Source of the DNA: Lentimicrobium sp.
GTDB taxonomy: Bacteria > Bacteroidota > Bacteroidia > Bacteroidales > Lentimicrobiaceae
Direction of reading: 5' to 3'
DNA: 64,000 nucleotides
NCBI GenBank assembly: GCA_024709105.1
Contig: JANJXJ010000122.1
Location: forward strand, 1 to 64,000
Both the position numbers and the translations under genes were made by a program. This document shows positions 52,394-60,491 of the stretch, in pieces. Positions within the stretch are counted from its first letter, which is position 1. Each line of letters begins with the position of its first letter. The notes beneath the pieces were generated by a model. That model was not told the DNA's origin. It was given only the letters and a program-made list of their open reading frames with translations, and did not search any database.

Positions 52394-52477
52394 GCCCGGA
52401 TGGCGGAATTGGTAGACGCGCTAGTTTCAGGGACTAGTGTACGTACGTACGTGCAGGTTCGAGTCCTGTTCCGGGCA
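52394..52477 (+). tRNA. tRNA-Leu (CAG)
   Basis: An 84-base class II tRNA. The acceptor stem GCCCGGA pairs with TCCGGGC. The stem CTAGT/ACTAG encloses TTCAGGG, giving anticodon CAG. The variable arm is GTAC-GTAC-GTAC, so the stem, loop and stem are the same four bases repeated. The T arm holds TTCGAGT. CCA is not encoded. A terminator follows at once. Confidence 0.96.
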
Positions 52478-52483
52478 CAATCG

Positions 52484-52510
52484 GCCTCCTTTCAGGAGGC
52501 TTTTTTTTTT
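52484..52510 (+). terminator. Intrinsic terminator after the tRNA-Leu pair
   Basis: GCCTCCT pairs with AGGAGGC across a 3-base loop and is followed by ten T residues. Confidence 0.94.
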
Positions 52511-52562
52511 ATCCGGATTAATCCTCATCATATTTTTTTACTTCTTCAGGTATTGCAATATC

Positions 52563-53675
52563 ATGACTGTTAGTAACTTGCCTATTGGCTGCGTTGAAGA
52601 ATGCAGGGGTTGTGGCCATCGCCATATGACAATGGACGAAAGCATTAGTCAAAAGAAATGCTTCCTGTCGAAGAAACTGACAAAATGGAGTGAACTCATA
52701 GAAGAGGTCAGAACGGTAGCTTCTGCCAGCAGATCAGGATATCGTGATAAAGTAAATCTTGCCATGCGATGGAATGGATTTGCATGGGAAACAGGAACGC
52801 TAAGGCGTGATGAACTGATACCAATTCCCAATTGTCCGGTGCATAAACCTTATGTTAATGAATTAATCGGCCTTTTTAATTCAGCGCTTCCTCAATACTC
52901 CGAAATACAGGCAGTCAGGTACGTTCAAACTGGTAAACAACTGACTCTGGTAGTAAAAAACCGTCAGTTACCTGATTTTTATACATGGTTGAGCCCTGAA
53001 TTCACCGAAAGACTTACATCTCTTGGTGTTGAAGGCTTATGGCTGCATATGTTCCCCTCAAGCGGAAAAAAGGTTTTTGGAAAAGGTGGATGGCATTTAA
53101 TTTGGGGAAAGGAAGCTTCGCAGGACGAATCAGGGCTTTGGTATGGGCCGGCTGCTTTTCAGCAATTGTTGCCTTCGTTAGCTTCAGATGCCCTGGAAAC
53201 CGCATTTGAATTTTTAAGACCAGATGTAAATTCGGCTCTCATTGAAATGTATTGTGGAACAGGAATGGGATTAAAAAAATGGACAGGGGCCGGAGCTAAA
53301 GTCCTGGGAATTGAGATTTCGGCAGAAGCCCTTCGTTTGGCGGTATTGAATGCACCTGAAGCAATCACCCTTACTGGTAGCTGCAGGCATCGTCTGCCTC
53401 AGATGGAAGAGTGGCTTCTTGATGATAAAGCTGAATATGACAGGCTTTTATATGTAAATCCACCCCGCACAGGCCTCGAAGATGGGATTGCTGACTGGAT
53501 TACTTCTTTTATGAAACCATCGCGTATGGCATACCTTTCATGCAGTGCCGGAACCCTGAACAGGGATCTTTCAATTCTTTGCAGTACTGGATATTTGGTT
53601 GAAAGGATAATTCCGTTTGATTTTTTCCCTCAAACCATTCATATTGAAAGTCTGGTTTTATTAAGCCGTATTTAA
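52563..53675 (+). CDS. RlmD/TrmA-family RNA (uracil-5-)-methyltransferase-like
   Basis: A 370-residue SAM-dependent RNA methyltransferase-like protein. Near the N-terminus, residues 9-32, cysteines in GCVEECRGCGHR and KKCFLSK resemble the Fe-S cluster ligands of RlmD. The SAM site IEMYCGTGMGLKKW is near 235, NPPRTGLEDGI near 308, the catalytic-Cys loop LSCSAGTLNRDL near 333, and the C-terminal FFPQTIHIESLVLLSR with the general-base Glu near 360. The N-terminal TRAM domain is absent. The target (23S U747/U1939 or tRNA U54) is not certain. The ATG at 52563 is used because longer starts lie inside the tRNA and its terminator. Confidence 0.85.
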   Translation: MTVSNLPIGCVEECRGCGHRHMTMDESISQKKCFLSKKLTKWSELIEEVRTVASASRSGYRDKVNLAMRWNGFAWETGTLRRDELIPIPNCPVHKPYVNELIGLFNSALPQYSEIQAVRYVQTGKQLTLVVKNRQLPDFYTWLSPEFTERLTSLGVEGLWLHMFPSSGKKVFGKGGWHLIWGKEASQDESGLWYGPAAFQQLLPSLASDALETAFEFLRPDVNSALIEMYCGTGMGLKKWTGAGAKVLGIEISAEALRLAVLNAPEAITLTGSCRHRLPQMEEWLLDDKAEYDRLLYVNPPRTGLEDGIADWITSFMKPSRMAYLSCSAGTLNRDLSILCSTGYLVERIIPFDFFPQTIHIESLVLLSRI

Positions 53676-54787
53676 TCCTGAAGCTTTTCGAGTAAATACA
53701 GATAAGGCGTGGTCATGTGATGGATAAAAATGTTCTCTCCCTTATCCGGAAATACCTGATAATAAACATCATCGGCATAAAGTACTATGGTTCGGCCAGT
53801 CCTTGCATAATTGCTGGTATTTGAGAAGTCGGGTATTTGAAGTTCGGGATGAACTTTAGCCGCCATTTTTCCTGTGAAATTTCCAAGGTATTTCCTGTAA
53901 TTTTTTACCGCCTTCCGGGGATGTCTGTCGAGTTTTCTGTAAGCAATCTTCATAGCTGTTCTCACCGGAAACTTTTGTTTTTTAATTGTTTCTGAGGCAT
54001 TTCTGAAAGGATTCAGGGGATTAAAATCATCTGTGGTTTGAACCGAGAGCGGAGTTTCAGGCACCCAATCTGCTGAATTTACAACATTGAATGCATAACC
54101 ATTTTGTGTAAGGCTCTCATAATCATATGCATAATACAAATTCCCGGGCTTAGGGGCAGCACTTGAATACGTTTTAAATACAATGTCCTGAGGGATTTTA
54201 CCATCTTTTTGCAAATGCCGCACCCATGAAGTTATTAAAAATGAGATAGCACCTCCCTGACTGTGGCCGGTTATTATGAAATCGCGGTACCCGGCTTTGT
54301 AGCAGGAGTCTATTTTGGGAAGAATGGTTTGCATCAGAAAAGCCGAAGCAATTGTCCAGCCGGAATGAACTGCTGCCCGGGGATTATCGGAAAGTAAATA
54401 GTCAACCTCAATATCATTGTTAAGTTTAATGGTGCCCTGTGCCGGAATCATGGCTGCATAGAAGTTCTCAAGCCAGCTGATCTGATTGGGAGTTGTGCCT
54501 CTGATGCTGATGGCTGCCACTTTTTTATCGCTCACCCATAAATCCCAGCGATTATCAAGCCCGGTAACCTGCGAACGATAGGCCAGTTTAAACTCTTTTG
54601 GAACCATTCTTTTACTTACAAACGGAGTATCAGATACCGAATGAGCCATTTTAAGCACCTCAATATATTCAGATTTCTCAAATCCGGGTTTTAATACCTG
54701 CGCCGATGCTTCATTTGTAAAAAATAAAAAAGCCAATGAGCCCCAAAACAGATTGATCAGCGATTTTTTAAATGTTACTTTGTCCAT
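53672..54787 (-). CDS. Exported lipase (class 3)
   Basis: A 371-residue secreted or periplasmic lipase-type hydrolase. The signal peptide spans about residues 9-29 (NLFWGSLAFLFFTNEASAQ). The catalytic serine lies in IITGHSQGGAISFL near residue 172 (GHSQG, alpha/beta-hydrolase elbow). VVNSADWVPETPLS near 236 provides the Asp of the triad, typical of class 3 lipases. The substrate is unknown. Its stop overlaps the convergent RNA methyltransferase stop by 4 bases. The promoter is at 54821-54828. Confidence 0.85.
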   Translation of the reverse strand: MDKVTFKKSLINLFWGSLAFLFFTNEASAQVLKPGFEKSEYIEVLKMAHSVSDTPFVSKRMVPKEFKLAYRSQVTGLDNRWDLWVSDKKVAAISIRGTTPNQISWLENFYAAMIPAQGTIKLNNDIEVDYLLSDNPRAAVHSGWTIASAFLMQTILPKIDSCYKAGYRDFIITGHSQGGAISFLITSWVRHLQKDGKIPQDIVFKTYSSAAPKPGNLYYAYDYESLTQNGYAFNVVNSADWVPETPLSVQTTDDFNPLNPFRNASETIKKQKFPVRTAMKIAYRKLDRHPRKAVKNYRKYLGNFTGKMAAKVHPELQIPDFSNTSNYARTGRTIVLYADDVYYQVFPDKGENIFIHHMTTPYLYLLEKLQD

Positions 54788-54820
54788 GTTAATATTTTTA
54801 ATCAGTTTTATTTAAGAAAA

Positions 54821-54828
54821 CAAAGGTA
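54821..54828 (-). promoter_or_regulatory. -7 element TACCTTTG upstream of the lipase gene
   Basis: TACCTTTG on the minus strand lies 33 bases before the ATG. No -33 TTG is found at the right distance. Confidence 0.5.
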
Positions 54829-54899
54829 ATTCGTTTTTTTGATTGAAATAAGTAACATATTTCAGGTAATTTTGTTACACCTGATCAATTACTAATGAC

Positions 54900-56021
54900 A
54901 TGAAAAAATATCTTTTTATTCTCCTTGCTGCTTTCCAGACTACAGCCACATTCAGCCAATTGATAAACGGAAGCTTTCAATTTGATGGTTTGATGCGTAC
55001 CTATAATGTTTACTTGCCTGCTGATTATCAGCCTGGTAATTCTTTACCTCTGATTCTGGCCTTGCATGGTTACACACAAACTGGTCAATCAATGATGACC
55101 TTCAGTGGTTTCAACCAGGTTGCTGATACTGCAGGGTTTGTTGTTGTTTATCCGGATGGCATTGGGAATGCCTGGAATGTTGGATTTTCAGGAGGCTCAA
55201 CTGCTGACGACGTTGGGTTTCTGCTGGCACTTACTGATACTTTACATCAAAGGTATAATATTGACTATTCGAGAGTTTATGCAACAGGTTTCTCAAATGG
55301 CGGATTTATGAGCTATCGCCTGGCTTGCGAAACGCCTGACAGAATAGCAGCAATTGCACCGGTGGCGGGTACTATGACAGTAGAGTCTGCTGCTTCTTGT
55401 GCACCGGGGCTGAGTGTGCCGGTTTTACATATCCATGGCACCTCTGATTTTGTTGTATCATACAATGGTGGCTTTGGTAATCTTTCTGTTGATCAGGTGA
55501 TTAATCTCTGGAATGGCTTTAATCAATGTCCGGTGCAGCCAACAATAGAGAATCTTCCCGATATTGTTGCCGAAGGCTCAACCGTGCAGCGCTACACATG
55601 GTCTCCCTGCAGCGATGACTCCAGGGTGGTATTGCTTAAAGTCATCAATGGAGGGCATACCTGGCCCGGATCGGTGGGTGTGACAGGGATTGGTATTACA
55701 AACAGAGATATCAATGCCAGTTCTGAAATATGGAATTTTGTGAAAGACTTTTCCAGACCATTGATAACTTCAGCTTATGCAGTATTACCCAGTCAAACCC
55801 TGGTATATCCAAATCCTCTGACAGGAAATCTGCTTCGAATCAATTCAGCCGATAACTGGCAAACCGCAGAATTTTTCGATGTTTCAGGAAGAGAAATATT
55901 TGAACAGGATATTTCAGAGAACTCACTAATACAGGTTCCTTATCTCGAGGCTGGAATTTATTTTCTGATTCTGAAAAATGAAAAAAAACGGGAAATCATT
56001 AAGCTGATTTCCCGAAATTAA
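54900..56021 (+). CDS. Secreted esterase/PHB-depolymerase-like with T9SS sorting domain
   Basis: A 373-residue secreted hydrolase. The signal peptide ends TTATFSQ (about residue 20). The esterase domain (PF10503-like) has LILALHGYTQTGQSMM near 50 as the oxyanion region, VVYPDGIGNAWN near 82, and VYATGFSNGGFMSYRLAC near 127 with Ser in GFSNG. HIHGTSDFVVSYNGG near 176 holds an acid residue and NGGHTWPG near 250 the His. The last 75 residues are a T9SS type A sorting domain (VYPNPLTGNLLRIN, then EAGIYFLILKNEKKREIIKL). It is therefore sent across the outer membrane by T9SS. The natural ester is unknown; feruloyl or polyester substrates are possible. Confidence 0.86.
   Translation: MKKYLFILLAAFQTTATFSQLINGSFQFDGLMRTYNVYLPADYQPGNSLPLILALHGYTQTGQSMMTFSGFNQVADTAGFVVVYPDGIGNAWNVGFSGGSTADDVGFLLALTDTLHQRYNIDYSRVYATGFSNGGFMSYRLACETPDRIAAIAPVAGTMTVESAASCAPGLSVPVLHIHGTSDFVVSYNGGFGNLSVDQVINLWNGFNQCPVQPTIENLPDIVAEGSTVQRYTWSPCSDDSRVVLLKVINGGHTWPGSVGVTGIGITNRDINASSEIWNFVKDFSRPLITSAYAVLPSQTLVYPNPLTGNLLRINSADNWQTAEFFDVSGREIFEQDISENSLIQVPYLEAGIYFLILKNEKKREIIKLISRN
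55981..56014 (-). terminator. Intrinsic terminator of the hexosaminidase operon, inside the esterase gene
   Basis: On the minus strand CGGGAAATCA pairs with TGATTTCCCG across a 6-base loop and runs into TTTTTTTT. It lies 25 bases past the hexosaminidase stop and inside the last codons of the plus-strand esterase. Confidence 0.85.
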
Positions 56022-56038
56022 GTTGGATTTGTGCTGTA

Positions 56039-58384
56039 TTACAACTCAGTGTTTACCAATGCTTCATCAACAAATAGCCAGGCTTTGTTGCCTTCTCCCG
56101 GATGGCCTTTGGGGCAATCTCCGATATTTTTGGCAATGATGTGAATGTACCTTGCCTTCTTTTGGATATTCACCACTGAATACAGTATTGCCCGGGGCTC
56201 TGACGGAGTAATTATATCAGGTGCAATTCCTTCAGAATCAAAAAAGTTGAGTCCATCTTCCGAAAGTTTTATATCCACTGCCGAAGGCATAAAGATCCAG
56301 TTTCCGGGATTGTGAAGTAGCCCGATACTTACATTCTGAATATCCTTCAGACTTCCCAAATCAATAATCAGGTCAACATTTTCGCCCAAAAATCCCAGCC
56401 AGTCGTTTATAAGAGAATTGGCATCACCTCTCAGGCCATCGGTTAGGCTTACTGCTCCGTTTGCCTGATAGCGATGATCATACAAGGTATTAATCAGAGG
56501 TTGGATGCCAAATGCTTCATTGAACCATATTTTTCGTTCAGTAGTTTTTAGAGGGCCTCCGCTTTTGTTGTCAAGCCAGGCTTTTATGGTAGTAACTGAA
56601 TTAATTTCAACGGGAGAATTGTAAATTTTTGGGCTGCTGGCTCCTTTGTTATCGCTGTATGAATATTGAATTGCAGCGCCAGGAAGGTCAGACTTAAGTT
56701 CAGCTTTCAATTTGCCGGTGGTTTCATCTTTTATCATGCCAATTTCCACACCAAAGGCACTTTTACTGTAGTTTACATTCTTGATATCTAGTCGTTTCAG
56801 GTTAATTACCAGTCTGCTTACAAAGTTTTCCCAGTTTCGTGACTCGCGCGGCGACCAGTTAACTTCAGCCAGGGCAATAGCGCGTGGATAAGCCATGTAT
56901 TCAACATGAGTTGAAGTTTTCATGTACTCAGTCCACACATTTCCCTGCGAGCCCAATATATGTTTGCTTTCCTTCTCTGTAAGAACGTCTGGAACAGGCT
57001 CGTAACTGTAGGTCTTCTTTAATGTGGTGAACCCTCCGATTGCAAAAGGTTCGCCAGCAGGATTTGCCTGATAATGGTCAAAATAACAGTGACTTCCCGG
57101 AGTCATAACCACATCGTGTCCCATTTTTGCTGCCGCAATTCCACCTTCGGTGCCCCTCCACGACATTACTGTTGCTCCCGGTGCAAGTCCGCCTTCAAGA
57201 ATTTCATCCCAGCCAATAATTTGCCTGCCGTGTTTGTTCAGAAATTTTTCCATGCGGGTGATAAAATAGCTCTGAAGTTCATGAGAATCCTTAAGGTTTT
57301 CATCTTTAATGCGTTGCTGGCATTTCTGGCAAACATCCCATCTGGTTTTGGGTGCTTCATCGCCACCAATGTGAATATATTTTGAAGGAAAAATATCCAA
57401 TACCTCAGTAAGAACATCTTCAAGAAAATGGAAAACTTCATCATTGCCAGCACAAAATATATCATCATGAACACCCCACATGGTCCACACTTCAAACGGA
57501 CCACCCGTACAACTAAGATGTGGATATGCTGACAGCGCTGCCAGTGCATGGCCGGGCATTTCTATTTCGGGAATCACATTTACATACTTGCTGGCAGCAT
57601 ATTCAACTACCTCTCTGGCTTCTTCTTGTGTATAGAATCCTCCATAAAAAATATTGTCGTCTCCGGCATTTTTGCCAATGGGCGTACTTTTGCGGAAAGC
57701 ACCTATTTCGGTAAGCAGGGGATATTTTTTTATTTCCAGCCTCCATCCCTGATCTTCAGTAAGATGCCAGTGGAAATTGTTTACTTTATACATTGACATC
57801 AGGTCAATGTATTTTTTAATAAACTCTACAGGAAACATATGCCGGCCCACATCAAGATGCATTCCACGATATGAAAACCGGGGGTAATCAATAATTTTAC
57901 ATGCCGGAACTTTAACTACTGACAATTCTTTTTTGTCATTGCCAGGGACAGGCATCAGCTGAATAAGGCTTTGAATTCCATAAAATATACCTTTTCCTGA
58001 GGTTGCTTTCAGCAATATCCCTTTTTTTGATACTTCCAGGATATATCCCTCGTTGTTGTTAATTTCGCTGTAATTGTCAATGCTTAGCAAAATACTTCCT
58101 GCCGGCTGGCTAGTTTCTGACAGTGTGGCAATTGCAAGCGGGGCAATGCCTAAATTACTGATAGCTTCGTTAAGGGTTGAGGCCAGTCTGGATAATTCTT
58201 TCGACGATGAGTTGGTCAGAATCAGAGTGCCGGGTTTAATGCTGAAAGAACCTTTAGCACTATGGAAGCTAACCGGGGCAGGGATTATACTGTGCATTGT
58301 TTTGCTGTCTTTAGCATGTGTATGAATTTGAATTACAGTCAAAATCAGCAAGACTGATGTTAAAATTCTCAAGTTTTTTTTCAT
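56039..58384 (-). CDS. Beta-N-acetylhexosaminidase, GH20
   Basis: Exported glycosidase of 781 residues that removes terminal GlcNAc or GalNAc. The signal peptide spans about 1-24 (LILTVIQIHTHA). A GH20b-like N-terminal domain (SIIPAPVSFHSAKGSFSIK) precedes the catalytic barrel from about 170. YRGMHLDVGRHMFPVEFIK and NNFHWHLTEDQGWRLEIKKY (about 206) are present. The catalytic Asp-Glu pair lies in HIGGDEAPKTRW near 340. IIGWDEILEGG near 391 is also typical. C-terminal parts look like a chitobiase-C/Ig-type domain and a carbohydrate-binding F5/8-like domain. It is the last gene of the amino-sugar operon. Confidence 0.95.
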   Translation of the reverse strand: MKKNLRILTSVLLILTVIQIHTHAKDSKTMHSIIPAPVSFHSAKGSFSIKPGTLILTNSSSKELSRLASTLNEAISNLGIAPLAIATLSETSQPAGSILLSIDNYSEINNNEGYILEVSKKGILLKATSGKGIFYGIQSLIQLMPVPGNDKKELSVVKVPACKIIDYPRFSYRGMHLDVGRHMFPVEFIKKYIDLMSMYKVNNFHWHLTEDQGWRLEIKKYPLLTEIGAFRKSTPIGKNAGDDNIFYGGFYTQEEAREVVEYAASKYVNVIPEIEMPGHALAALSAYPHLSCTGGPFEVWTMWGVHDDIFCAGNDEVFHFLEDVLTEVLDIFPSKYIHIGGDEAPKTRWDVCQKCQQRIKDENLKDSHELQSYFITRMEKFLNKHGRQIIGWDEILEGGLAPGATVMSWRGTEGGIAAAKMGHDVVMTPGSHCYFDHYQANPAGEPFAIGGFTTLKKTYSYEPVPDVLTEKESKHILGSQGNVWTEYMKTSTHVEYMAYPRAIALAEVNWSPRESRNWENFVSRLVINLKRLDIKNVNYSKSAFGVEIGMIKDETTGKLKAELKSDLPGAAIQYSYSDNKGASSPKIYNSPVEINSVTTIKAWLDNKSGGPLKTTERKIWFNEAFGIQPLINTLYDHRYQANGAVSLTDGLRGDANSLINDWLGFLGENVDLIIDLGSLKDIQNVSIGLLHNPGNWIFMPSAVDIKLSEDGLNFFDSEGIAPDIITPSEPRAILYSVVNIQKKARYIHIIAKNIGDCPKGHPGEGNKAWLFVDEALVNTEL

Positions 58385-58395
58385 TTGAAGATGTA

Positions 58396-59499
58396 TTAAG
58401 ATTTTACTGCGTTGAGCCGGGCTGTTACCCTGGCTATTGTCCGGTGCATGGCCTGCAGCTGTTCCTCCATTCTGCCGAGCAGAGCAAACTGTGCCCTGCA
58501 GCGGATCAAATTGTGATTTGGATACCTGGTTTGATAATAAACATCACCGTTGATGAAATCGGTGAGAAACCTGACACCCATTATGTAAGTCATGTATTGA
58601 GCTGCAAAAGGGAAAAGTTTAATTTCGTTTTCGGTTAAAAGAGATTCAGCACTCTCGATATAACCTGCAGAAAATGATTCAAAAACTGAAATGTCAAATT
58701 TAATTTTCCTAACATCCGATTCATCTTCCCGGCCTGTATTCGCTGCTGTCCTGATAGCGTCGCCAAAATCAAAAAGTGAAGTGCCTGGCATTACAGTGTC
58801 CAGGTCGGTCACAGCAATGGCTCTTCCGTCAGCTGAAAAAATAAGGTTGTTAAACTTGGTGTCGTTATGAACGATTCTCAAAGGCAGTTCGCCTGATTTA
58901 ATTTTTGAGGGAATGAGCATCATTCTGTCAATTAAATCTTTGGCAAAGGCAATTTCTGCAGCAGCTTCATGTTTTCTATTGCCCAGATTCAGTTCCAATG
59001 CATTTTCAAAAGCTTTATATCTGACTTCCAGAGAATGAAAATCAGGAATTACCGTTACCAGTTCTTCAGCGGGAATGGACGAAACGCCCTCAAGGAACAT
59101 ACCGTAAGCTTTGCCACCCTCGTAGGCATCGCTGTATTTTCTCACCGTTTCAATAGTTCTGGCTCCGCTTATAAATGAAAACATTCTCCAGTACCCACCG
59201 TCCTTGTCTATGTGATACAAATGTCCATCAATAGTTGGAATTAGACGCTGAACCTGAAGCTGTCCGGGTTTCCTTAAAACATATGATTCAAGTGTATCCA
59301 GCACAAGACTGGTATTTTGCATCAGCCCGTCAACATTTTTAAAAACTTTAGCGTTGATTTGTTGAAGTATATATAATGGTATCCCATCAGCCAGAACTTT
59401 GTAAGTCTTATTGATGTGACCAATGCTTAAAGGCACAACCTCCAGTTCTTCATAAACTTCAAGAAAGGAGCCCAGAATGTATTTTACATCTGTCTTCAT
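58396..59499 (-). CDS. nahK: NahK-like N-acetylhexosamine 1-kinase
   Basis: A 367-residue kinase of the aminoglycoside-phosphotransferase fold. Its order of motifs matches NahK of bifidobacteria throughout: GHINKTYKV near residue 23, YILQQINAKVF near 42, WRMFSFISGARTIETV near 103, catalytic RIVHNDTKFNNLIF near 206, DLDTVMPGTSLFDFGDAIRT near 229, and the late MGVRFLTDFINGDVYYQTRY near 317. It likely phosphorylates GlcNAc or GalNAc at C1. It lies 11 bases before the GH20 gene and 72 after a nucleotidyltransferase gene, which suits a salvage route to UDP-HexNAc. Catalytic details were not tested. Confidence 0.87.
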   Translation of the reverse strand: MKTDVKYILGSFLEVYEELEVVPLSIGHINKTYKVLADGIPLYILQQINAKVFKNVDGLMQNTSLVLDTLESYVLRKPGQLQVQRLIPTIDGHLYHIDKDGGYWRMFSFISGARTIETVRKYSDAYEGGKAYGMFLEGVSSIPAEELVTVIPDFHSLEVRYKAFENALELNLGNRKHEAAAEIAFAKDLIDRMMLIPSKIKSGELPLRIVHNDTKFNNLIFSADGRAIAVTDLDTVMPGTSLFDFGDAIRTAANTGREDESDVRKIKFDISVFESFSAGYIESAESLLTENEIKLFPFAAQYMTYIMGVRFLTDFINGDVYYQTRYPNHNLIRCRAQFALLGRMEEQLQAMHRTIARVTARLNAVKS

Positions 59500-59571
59500 T
59501 CAAAAAATAGAGTTAATTTAAGCTTATCCTTTAAAAGAGGATGCATTTCGGGCAGGAAGTGTTCCGAAATT

Positions 59572-60480
59572 CTAATCCCAGAGTTTTGTAGGATAATCTC
59601 CTTTATTAATCAAGTCCTTCACCTTCTCAATAACTATTGGTTTGTCTTCCTGATAGGTGATTCCAAACCATTGACCCGGATTTCTCAACACTTTAACTTT
59701 CTCCTGCCCTGATTTTATAAGTGTGTCTACCACCGACGGGATATAAAACTCCGACTTGGAGTGATCTCTGTCCGAATCAAGAAACATTTTAAACTCTTTT
59801 TCAAGATGGTTGAATAACGAAGGAGTAAATCCCCAGAAGTTCATGGAAACGGGGTCGTTTTCTTTCAGGACAGTGGTTTTTCCATCTGGTTGAATATCGG
59901 CGATATTATTCTCAGTTTTGGCAATCTTTGTCAGTTCTGTTACACTGTTGAGCCACCCCTGGTCGTCGGTAACACAAATCCCTCTTGACACTGTTCCGAA
60001 ATCAGAAAGCGTGTTATTCAGTTCGTAAGCAACCATGGCATAATCGTTCTGATGTAGCTTTTCCTGCTCAGCAAAAAAGCCGGCTATGGTTTCAAAAGCT
60101 TGTCTGCCATAAAAATCATCAGCATTTATTACAGCAAAAGGCTCCTTAACCACATCAGCAACCATCATAAGTGCATGTCCGGTGCCCCAGGGTTTTATTC
60201 TTCCTTCAGGAACATTGTAGCCTTCGGGCAGCTTGCCGAGTTCCTGAAAAACCCAGTCTATTTCAATGTTTTTGCTGAGTCTGCTTACAAAAACCTCTTT
60301 GAAATCGTTTTCTATGTCTTTTCTGATGATGAACACCACTTTACCGAAACCTGCTCTGATTGCATCAAAAACAGAATAATCAAGTATGGTTTCACCTGAT
60401 GGTCCGACCGGGTCAATTTGTTTAAGACCTCCGTAGCGGCTTCCCATGCCTGCCGCCAATATTACAAGAGTAGGTTTCAT
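59572..60480 (-). CDS. Sugar-phosphate nucleotidyltransferase, probably HexNAc-1-phosphate uridylyltransferase
   Basis: A 302-residue nucleotidyltransferase. LVILAAGMGSRYGGLKQIDP at residues 5-24 is the NTP-binding signature with the catalytic Lys. WGTGHALMMVADVVKEPFAVINADDFYG near 98 contains the metal-binding Asp. NFWGFTPSLFNHLEKEF near 211 belongs to the sugar-binding half. It sits between the symporter and the NahK-like kinase, so the natural substrate is probably a hexosamine 1-phosphate with UTP. Glucose 1-phosphate is possible. It lacks the left-handed helix of GlmU, so it has no acetyltransferase part. Confidence 0.82.
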   Translation of the reverse strand: MKPTLVILAAGMGSRYGGLKQIDPVGPSGETILDYSVFDAIRAGFGKVVFIIRKDIENDFKEVFVSRLSKNIEIDWVFQELGKLPEGYNVPEGRIKPWGTGHALMMVADVVKEPFAVINADDFYGRQAFETIAGFFAEQEKLHQNDYAMVAYELNNTLSDFGTVSRGICVTDDQGWLNSVTELTKIAKTENNIADIQPDGKTTVLKENDPVSMNFWGFTPSLFNHLEKEFKMFLDSDRDHSKSEFYIPSVVDTLIKSGQEKVKVLRNPGQWFGITYQEDKPIVIEKVKDLINKGDYPTKLWD

Positions 60481-60491
60481 TTTTCTGTGAA

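Noticed and set aside
52437-52562. Upstream extension of the RNA methyltransferase frame into the tRNA-Leu gene
   Set aside because: The extension would be read from inside the tRNA and through its terminator, and it adds a hydrophobic stretch that does not belong to the family.
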